Of a DNA stretch of 64,000 nt, positions 56,402-64,000 are shown one piece after another. Location of the stretch: contig NC_081406.1 in NCBI RefSeq assembly GCF_030272615.1, positions 262,844,624 to 262,908,623 of the forward strand. Reading direction: 5' to 3'. The notes beneath the pieces are model-generated. The model searched no databases and had not been told where the DNA came from. It saw only the letters and a program-made list of their open reading frames with translations. The stretch's first letter is position 1; every line of letters begins with the position of its first letter. This DNA comes from Cryptomeria japonica. Taxonomy: Eukaryota; Streptophyta; Pinopsida; Cupressales; Cupressaceae. The position numbers and the translations under genes were made by a program.

Positions 56402-58960
56402 ATGGTTGAAACCCGTCTTCAAAAATCTAGGAGAGAAACTAAAGAGGCTCAAGAGTCCACAAACATGAGTGTCTATGAGTATGACAATGATGTCTTTTTC
56501 AATACTGATCATAACACATTACTTGACATGGATGCCTATAGAAACATTCCAAATGTTGAGAACATGGACACTACAAACAACAATGATACACACAATGACA
56601 ATATGGACAACTTTTCGGTACATTCAGCAGATGTGGAAGAATCCATTATGGACCCCCGCTTCAATCGACTGATTGAGGAAACAATGAGGAGGGATAGACA
56701 ATATTTTTTACAAATGATGGCACAAAGTGGAGCCAAGATACCTCATGATTTTGACATATCCAAAATAATGAAAAATTGACCTTTGCAACAACCTCACTCC
56801 AACATGGATCAAAGGAGACCTAATAGTGGAGGCAATAGAGGACCACATATGGTACCTGAATCACCATCATCTTTGTTTAAAAAACTAGAGGTCCCATACA
56901 CACATGGTCAAGCATATGATACTCACCTTCGCAAACCATTATGGAAGTCTTATGCAGAGAAATATGCTCAATCACATATCAATGCTAAGGATCAACCACC
57001 AAAGCAATTGGATATTCAAAGGCATGCTCAAAATTTGGCCACAAGGAAACCCCGTGTCAAATTTGGGGGCAACACATTAGAACATGACATGCCTGTAGAG
57101 TATGGTATACATGGACAAAATAGATATTTCATTCCTCAACATGAATCTATACCAAGTGGTCCATATACGTAGCATCACTATAGACCTCCTCCATATGAAC
57201 ATGTGTATGATCAATATCATCCATATATGCAACATGCTTCTCCTCCAATTGGTGCCTCAAACATGGGGTATGGTCCAAGAAGTCGATCTCCACCTAAGAG
57301 CAATTTGGAGCAACAAATCAGGGACTTACAAAAGAAAATGGAGGACATAAATACACCAAAGCCAACATACACAATGAGAGACATATGTCCCTATGCATTT
57401 GACAAAAGCATTCCAATGCCTCCATTTCCTACACACTTTGTGACGCCTAAGTTTGATAAGTATAGAGGAAAAGGGGATCCTAAGGCACACATAAGATAGT
57501 TTTTCATAGCTTGCATTGAGGTAGCAGCAGAAGAGACATATTTGATGAGATTATTCCCACAAAGCCTAGGTGATCAAGCTATGGAATGGTTCTCCCAACT
57601 CCCACCTAGTATTAAGTCATGGGGTGATCTAGCAGAGGCATTTATTCAACATTTCTCCTACAACATAGAGATAGACATATCAATCACTACTTTGTGCAAC
57701 ACCAAGCAAAAAGAGGGAGAGTCTTTTGCATCATTTTTACAAAGATGGAGGAATCTAGCCAGCAGATGCTCTCGTGAAATTTCACAAAAACAAATGGTAG
57801 AGATGTTCACACAAAACGTTAACAAAGACATTGGCTATGATCTAAGAAAGGCTTGTTTGTCTTCCTTCAAGGACATCATTGAAAAAGGCTTAGCAACAGA
57901 GAAGGTCCTAATTGAACAAGGAGTCATTAAGATATTCAAGGAAAACAAAGATGACTTTAAGGGAAAAGACAAGCCAAGATTTTGGAATAAAAACAAGAAC
58001 ACAGTCAATGATGGTGTTGTTGATGCCAACACAGTGCGACCCAAATTCATCTTTTCAGGATCAAGTTCTACAAACAATCAAGTGAATACTCAAACAACTT
58101 CCAGATCACGAAGGAAGTACACCCCATTGGGAGAACCACTTGAGTCAGTCTTCAACAAGCTAGTGGCAAACAAGGTAATCACAGTTCCAGATTTTCCTCC
58201 ATATGAGCCAAAGGTCAAACCGAATTGGTGGAATGATGATGAATATTGTGAATTTCATAAGAGCAAGGGACATAAAATGGGAAATTGTCATCGACTGAAG
58301 AACATCATACAAGATCTCATTGATAGAGGTGACATTGAGATTGAGGGACACTCATCCAATCAAGAACATGAAATGTTTAAGGAACCATTCCCAGAACATG
58401 ACAAGGGAAAAGCTAAAGCCACAGATGACCAAACCAACTATACCAGAGCAACCTATAACTATGATTCAACTATCAATCACATTTCAATGGACAATTACAT
58501 CTCTACCATTATCATCAAGGACAAAAACCCTGAGAATTCTACCCGGAGACCCAAGATTGTCCTAAAAGGTGTTCAATCTTCTTCCAAGCCTACCTCTAAA
58601 TGTAATGTTACAACTCGTCAAGGTAAATTTACTTTGCAAGGTGCTCCAGCTAAAAACACCACTTCTTCATCAACCAAACCTGAGTACAACCTTGTAGAAC
58701 AGTTAGGGAAGACACCCGCGCTCATCTCCATCCTTGAGCTCTTATGCATATCCCCCGCACATAAAGCCATTCTTGACAAAATCTTGAGAGACACTTCCAT
58801 CCCTACTGATCTGAACATGGACCAGTTTCAAGCCATGGTGGGATACCTTTCTGTTCCACACTCCCTTACATTCACAGAAGTTGATGACGCCTCCGTAAGT
58901 CAGCCACATAATGCACCTTTACACATTGAAGCCTTCATACACAAACATCGAATAAAATGA
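56402..58960 (+). pseudogene. gag: Gag of element K (Tat-lineage Ty3/gypsy)
   Basis: Starts at the ATG at 56402 (MVETRLQKSRRETKEA). It stays in one frame with protease to 60046, broken only by single stops (56777, 57170, 57497, 58958). Gag core: KFDKYRGKGDPKAHIR, LFPQSLGDQAMEWFSQLP, SWGDLAEAFIQHFSYN, SFASFLQRWRNLASRC. A zinc-binding-like CEFHKSKGHKMGNCHRLKN follows (about 58245-58300). Its order CX2HX(n)HX4C differs from the usual CCHC but is typical of Tat-type Gags. A basic, Ser/Thr-rich C-terminal part leads to the protease. Confidence 0.88.
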
Positions 58961-60046
58961 GTCCTGATAGATGGAGGAGTAGGTCTAAACATTTGTACAT
59001 TGAGCACTATTAAACAATTGGGATATTCAGACAAAGTTGTGAATGCTGCAAACAAAATTACCATCAAAGCATATGATGATGAAGAGCGTTCATCCAAAGG
59101 AACAGTCACCTTGCCTCTCAAAGTTGGGCCAATTACTAAGGATGTGGTTTGTCAAGTCCTAGACCTTAATCTCACATACAACATATTGCTAGGATGTCCT
59201 TGGATTCATGAGATGAGCGCAGTTCCATCTACATATCATCGATGTATCAAGTTCCCACATAATGGAGTTGAAGTGACCGTCAAAGATAACCCTGATCCAT
59301 TCATATATTGCAACAATCTGCGACCTAGATCAGAAATAACAATTCCAACCAATCGAGAGGCTATTCCTTCATCAGCATATGTGGATCCAGAATCCTTGAA
59401 AGCTTTTACATCAAAACAAGCAGAGATCAAAGAAAAGTTCAAGATTAAAGACCTGGGATGTGGTGAGTATATCTTTCATGTTGATCAACTCCTACTATCT
59501 CCTAACACATTCAATCAACAAGAACAACATACAAAGAATTTGCAATGCTAAGGAATTGGGTATGAACCACCTAGTGTTGTGGCTACTAAGTCTGAATGCA
59601 AATCTCCTCTAGTGGTGCAAGCATCTCTTGATATAAATAGTCCTAAGAGTGGTTCCAACGAAGAATCTATTGAGTGTATCGCCAACCCTCTTGAGAGCTC
59701 ACATAGCTTTACCATTTCATCCTCTCATTCCATTTCCACTCCGCTTCCAGACTTGGATCAACAAGAATCACAAAAGCCCTCACTTATTGGGGATCAAATA
59801 TCAAGATTTGAAAAGAAAAATCTAAAAGTCAATAATAAAGAAAAGTCCTTTAGTCCAAATCAAAATCAAAAGCTACTGGACTCCACAAAAATCAAAGTCA
59901 AGGATAAAAATTCTATGAAAGAAAAAGAGAAAGATATGATCTCCCCTAATATCAAAATAACTGGGGGCAAAAGTTCTATAATTTTTAGTCAAACAACATA
60001 CTTGTTGATCCCAAGTCTCCATTTTCACTTCTTTTCACAATCATAA
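58961..60046 (+). pseudogene. Aspartic protease region of element K
   Basis: In frame with gag after a TGA at 58958-58960, which sits where related proteins have Arg before VLIDGG. Contains VLIDGGVGLNICTLST (active-site Asp in IDGG), then ILLGCPWIHEMSAVPST and HRCIKFPHNGVEV, diagnostic of Tat-lineage proteases. A TAA at 59549-59551 follows; the frame then continues through a Ser/Lys-rich linker to 60046. Confidence 0.87.
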
Positions 60047-60615
60047 GCCTTCATCACTCATCCACTTGTTCCGCACATCCTTTCCCTTTTGGCTATACAT
60101 CATGGACCTTTAATGGAGCTTCCTCGAAGGACTTTTCTATCAGGGGTGCCCAAACTTCTTTAGGTGACATGCATATGGGCCTACGTAGTCCACACACTAG
60201 TAATTCTATGTCAGTTCCTTTATCAAGGAAGACAGTCACTCAAGCTACATATCATTCAATCAAGGAACGATGCAGTTACAATCATAAAGTCAAGCCTCGC
60301 ACATTTGAGGTAGGTGATTTGGTTCTCAGAGAAAACCCCAAAAATCAGCAAGATGGAGAGAACAAGGGCAAGTTCGAACCAAATTGGCTTGGTCCCTACA
60401 TTATTACAACAACATATGGATCTGGGGCATATCAGCTCTCAACTACAGAAGGTGAACCTTTGGAGATCCTATCAACAGCATGCAACTTCGCAGGTTCTAC
60501 ACATAGCTCTTTGGAATATCCTAATTCAAAAATACAAAAAAAAAATCAAAAAATTCAAAAATACAAAAAAAATTATAAAACAAAAGAAAATCGTTACTTG
60601 GTGAAAACCTGGTGA
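60047..60615 (+). pseudogene. Integrase C-terminal remnant of element K
   Basis: After a non-coding-like junction (about 60047-60160), 60240-60480 reads CSYNHKVKPRTFEVGDLVLR, KFEPNWLGPYIITTTYGSGA and YQLSTTEGEPLEI. This is the GPY/F module at the end of Tat-type integrase. The RT, RNase H and integrase zinc and core domains that should lie before it (several kb) are absent. The element must have suffered an internal deletion between about 60046 and 60240. Confidence 0.8.
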
Positions 60616-62350
60616 ACAGGTGCCTTGTGACACAAAATAAAATAAAATTGAAAATTGAAAAAATTGAAAAACAGAAAAATATTTCATCTAACGGTGAAAA
60701 CCACTTTGGTGGCACCCTGGGCAAGTACCATGGTGAAAACTGGGTCACCAGCGCCATGTGTAGAGACATTGCTCCTCCCTCCTTTAGGATTCTCTTTCAT
60801 CCTTTCACTTTGCACACACTCACAACCTACTCGTTCATAATAAACTTACCCATTCCCATCATGGCTTGTTATTGATCTACCCAAGATTGGTTAGCTATTC
60901 ATAATAAACCTCCCTTTTCAACTCCTTTTCCATCCATAATAAATTAGCTCCTATCTGTGGTTAAGGCAAATCCTACGTCTAGTGATGGGTGTGGAACTAA
61001 GAGCATCACATGTTCTAAGGAGTATAGTTTCTTCCAGCTTCCTTCAGTCTATCCGCGCACAATCCACAATAAAGCAACATTTGCATCACCAATCTGCAAT
61101 AAAGTTTCGTCTTCTCTGCAATAAAGTATCAGTTTCATGGATTCAGTCAGTTTCAGATGAGACACGACAGCAACAATGAACTTCAACAAATCAAATCTTT
61201 CAACAGACTCAGACAACATATAGTTCAGTGCTATCTATCCTTTTTGTGAAAGTAAACATTGTGACCACAATCAAATAAGACTTATACAAGTGACAAGAGA
61301 CACTAAACTTGAGGACTACAGTGGAAGTTGGTGTCAAGTCTTGGTTTTCTTTTGATTTTATCTTTTGGTGACATGTCTTTTAGCTTTTTCGGGATGTCTT
61401 TGACTAGAGATTTTATCTCCAGGATGTCTTTGACTAGAAAGGCGAGGATGGGGTATCGTCACCTATTTTTATTTGCTATCTGTGAATTGTCTCTTAGTAA
61501 TGCTATGACTTGTCCAAGGATAAGAGGACACTGTGAGTCTAGTATGAACTGGGGCATTCTTTGTTTGTGACTGTCTTATCTCCATGCAAATAGGTACAAT
61601 GACTTTTTGGGTCAAACATATGTCTTGATTGTCATAACTTACTTGCCATAATAAAGCTCAATGATGATAACGCACAAGAAGCTCTTTCACTTTCATATCT
61701 TCTATCTTTCATCCCCCTTTCTTGATTGACTTTCATAGTCCTTCTCGAGTCCACGTAGCCTTCTATTGCATGACTGAGTATAATGACACACCAAAAATAT
61801 TTGCATTTCATGTAGTTTCACCTACATTACCACATATAAGCATTTCATACATACATATAGATATCACAACTGCATCACATCTTGCACACAACACCTGTTA
61901 GCACATTTTACATTTGTATTATCATATTCATTTGCATTTCATACATTCATATTTGCATTTGCATAACATTTAAAAATATAAAAGAACAAAAATATTGCAT
62001 TTCATTATGTATATATTTGCATCCATGTCATAACCATCACATAAAAACATACATCATGAAACATCTCATCACATAGGTACACATGCATATAGCTGCCACA
62101 AAGATGAATCATCTCATATATATAATCATAAGTGTCATGATACAATGATGTCAAAATCATATGGCTACAATCACCCGAAGGTGTCTACATCATCATACAA
62201 AATGGTACAAAATTGATACATAGGGAGCCCTCTACGGCTACGATGAACTCTCTCCCTCGGAGTCGGCTGGCCTCGAAGGAGTCTGAGCCCTAGAAGGACC
62301 CACCCCATGATCATCTCTCATGTCCCCTTTGTCTCCTGAGCCTAGTTGTC
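60616..62350. other. 3' region of element K; no plus-strand gene
   Basis: Begins with GGTGAAAACC-type repeats (60603, 60693, 60731), each followed by GTGCC or GGCACC, a pattern usual after pol in plant gypsy elements. Then simple AT-rich sequence with TTGCATTTCAT repeats (about 61800-62060). ORFs here are not supported. Confidence 0.5.
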
Positions 62351-63577
62351 TCATCCTCCTCCTCTCCTCCTCCTCCCCGATCCCGCAGCCAATCCTCGTG
62401 TCGCCCTATCCAGTAAGAGGAACCCACTGACCACTCCTGCCAATACTACTGGTAGTGCTAATCCTGTTTGTGTCATCGTATCCCATGCCACGTGTCCAGC
62501 CCTCATCTCTAGTCTTGGATCCTGAAACACTCGTCTCAGGGCCTCCCTATCTCCATCTCGATCGTATGGAATCAACTCCCCATCGATCAGTATCTGCAGA
62601 ATCCTGTATACATCCTCCAGGGTGACTGTCATCTCCCCCATCGGCAAATGAAAAGTGCATGTCTCTGAGTGCCACCTCTCCGCCAATGCAATCAGTAATC
62701 CCATGTTCGCCCGAAACTTAGGCATATACAGAATATGTCTCAATCCCATAGCCTCAATCGCAGCTCGGTCCTCGGCTATCAACTCAGGTCGCAACCTCTG
62801 AGTCGATGGGAATCTCTCCCATGACTCCAACATAGGCAAATACTCCTACAGTCACACAAATCAATCATCTCAGTCCTAGTGACACTCACTGTTCATCACA
62901 AAGTGTTGCTTCTATCCTAGTGGTACTCCCTGTTCATCACAAAATACTACGTGTTTTTGCACTCCCTGTTCATCACAAAGTGCTGCTCACATTTGCACTC
63001 ACTGTTCATCACAAAGTGCTGCTCATATTTTAATACTCCCTATTCATCACAAAGTACTATATCTTGGTACTCAATGTTCATCACAAAGTGCCTTGATCTA
63101 TCTTATCCTAGGGCCTCTACTTGATTGAATCCTCTTGAGTGGTTTCCTAATTGGCAACGTATGTTCTATCACAGAATTGTCAATCCTAGCCCTATTTGTT
63201 ATCCTAGTCTTCCCTAGAGGACCTACTTGAGTGTATCCTCTCAGTAGCTTATCCAATCGACTGCGTATGTTCATCACAGAACTGCCGATTTGACCTAGAA
63301 GACACAAATTTACATTTTTGGACACAAATGTGCTTTCATGACATAAACGCTCTTTTAGACCGCATAAACATGCCTGGCACCAACGTAGACATGCCTACAC
63401 ATTTTTGACATTTTTTTGGACCCTATTCTAAGAACATTTATTGCACTAACTAACATGCATTAATGACAACAATAAATGCATCAAAGTACAAGGAGGTTTT
63501 GTGGTACTTACTGGCTCTCCTGCCTCTTCTGGCCTCTGGAATCGACAAACGCGGTTGAATCTGTGAGCCAAAGCCAT
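62351..63577 (-). CDS. Antisense plant mobile domain (PMD) gene in element K, two exons predicted
   Basis: Exon 2 (62845-62351) encodes a PMD-type segment: NMGLLIALAERWHSETC then FHLPMGEMTVTLEDV and LIDGELIPYD, the hallmark of the 'aminotransferase-like, plant mobile domain' family that includes MAIN/MAIL1. The frame is closed upstream by a TAG, but exactly there lies a 3' splice site (TGTAG|GAG, 62846). A 5' splice site CCA|GTAAGT at 63512/63511 ends a 66-nt exon (63577-63512) beginning ATGGCTTTGGC. Joined phases match (0/0), for about 186 residues. The domain is shorter than a full PMD (about 350 residues); the C-terminus ends in a Gly/Arg run at 62353. Tat-lineage elements are known to carry extra antisense ORFs in this position. 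Function, perhaps regulation of the element, is inference. Confidence 0.7.
62846..63511 (-). other. Predicted intron of the antisense PMD gene
   Basis: 666 nt with GTAAGT at its 5' end and TGTAG at its 3' end on the minus strand. Contains two tandem arrays (62880-63090 and 63113-63300). Predicted from splice signals and frame agreement only. Confidence 0.55.
62880..63090. repeat. Tandem CTGTTCATCACAAAGTGCT repeats
   Basis: Six copies of an ACTC(A/C)CTGTTCATCACAAAGT-like unit, 30-45 bp apart, inside the predicted intron. Two ~105-bp related units with CGTATGTTCATCACAGAA follow at about 63113-63300. Confidence 0.85.
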
Positions 63578-63903
63578 CGCTGCTGACTGCTGCTGCTCTT
63601 TTCTCTCTCTGCACTCTGATCTCTTAGATGTGTAGATGACAATGAGGATGTATTTCCCTCGTGGTCTATCTTATAGACTGCCCTAGCCCTCGTTTCCCGA
63701 GTCAGTCTTCATTATCCCGTGACTCTGTCACTTTATCCGGTCAATCCATTCTATCCCATCTTTTTTATCGAGAGATTGTTTGCGATCTTTTCAGACATTT
63801 TTTTATCCAATCTCTCGAGGGGGCATATCATTCCCATCTTGGGGCAACTCTGTATTAGTTCATATTATCTTCTTTGAAACAACGCGACAAGCTGCATTGT
63901 CTC
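63578..63903. other. Region upstream of the PMD gene; no gene
   Basis: About 325 bp between the predicted PMD start and the purine tract. On the minus strand it would be the promoter and leader of the PMD gene. Near 63590-63620 the minus strand is AG-rich (complement of TCTTTTCTCTCTCTGC). No ORF is supported. Confidence 0.4.
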
Positions 63904-63917
63904 AAAGAGGGGCAAAA
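63904..63917 (+). other. Polypurine tract of element K
   Basis: AAAGAGGGGCAAAA directly before the 3' LTR, the expected plus-strand primer; fixes the LTR start at 63918. Confidence 0.85.
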
Positions 63918-64000
63918 TGTAGACACCCAAAATTGTCCAGTCTAATTAAATAAATATTTTATTTATTTAATTATCTAAGCCTAGATCTTCTATTAATTAA
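63918..64000 (+). repeat. 3' LTR of element K, cut by the window edge
   Basis: The first 83 bases of the LTR, identical by eye to 52838-52920, including the first palindrome. The remainder lies outside the window. Confidence 0.93.

Larger units (their letters stand above)
52838..64000 (+). mobile_element. Element K: Tat-lineage Ty3/gypsy, internally deleted, with antisense PMD gene
   Basis: 5' LTR 52838-53587, long leader with tandem repeats, gag-protease (56402-60046), a short integrase C-terminal remnant (about 60160-60540), a 3' region with an antisense plant mobile domain gene, purine tract 63904-63917, and the first 83 bases of the 3' LTR, which are identical to the 5' LTR. RT, RNase H and the integrase core are missing. 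The Tat assignment rests on Gag-protease features and the integrase end. It is inserted in element B's ORF; the second target duplication lies outside the window. Confidence 0.88.

Noticed and set aside
62880-63090. CRISPR-like array of regularly spaced repeats
   Set aside because: Repeats are degenerate, spacing is irregular, there are no cas genes and the context is a plant retrotransposon.

Overview
This window looks like intergenic DNA from a seed plant with a very large, retrotransposon-packed genome. A gymnosperm is my guess, from the thick nesting and the absence of any host gene; the sequence cannot name the species. I found no intact host gene, rRNA, tRNA or CRISPR. Almost everything is nested LTR retrotransposons, and every coding region is interrupted by stop codons, frameshifts or later insertions.

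Layout. (1) 1-3632: the 5' end of a minus-strand gag-type element (D: coiled-coil ORF, tRNA-Met primer site, LTR D1). It is followed by a second copy of the same LTR in the opposite orientation (D2), making a ~1.2 kb inverted repeat, then a piece of a Copia-type LTR (C1). (2) 3633-11373: element A, complete, minus strand, with matching LTRs and TCTTC target duplications, inserted into C1. It has a gag with four zinc knuckles and a ~1,080-codon accessory ORF, but no pol. (3) 11374-15603: the rest of C1, a dispersed repeat (R1) and a solo LTR (C2). (4) 15604-30127: Ty1/copia element E (AGGAA duplications). Its gag is split by Ty3/gypsy chromovirus F (17394-25263, AAAGC duplications). (5) 30128-43846: old decayed sequence. 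It holds a gag-like coiled-coil fragment, a second repeat copy (R2), a Copia LTR with an RNase H remnant (H), an integrase scrap, and a long (CT)n/(AT)n/polypyrimidine block. (6) 43847-49635: decayed minus-strand Copia element J. (7) 49636-52837: the 3' end of minus-strand element B, whose accessory ORF is related to that of A. (8) 52838-64000: Tat-lineage Ty3/gypsy element K, inserted into B. K keeps gag-protease but has lost reverse transcriptase, RNase H and most of integrase. It carries an antisense, apparently two-exon gene for a plant mobile domain (PMD) protein.

How the parts relate. E, F and J once encoded their own replication enzymes. A, D and probably B look non-autonomous, yet they share tRNA-Met primer sites and two LTR motifs with the Copia elements, so they may have used Copia enzymes. 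The most interesting signals are the accessory protein shared by A and B, the four-knuckle gag of A, and the antisense spliced PMD gene in the otherwise crippled element K.
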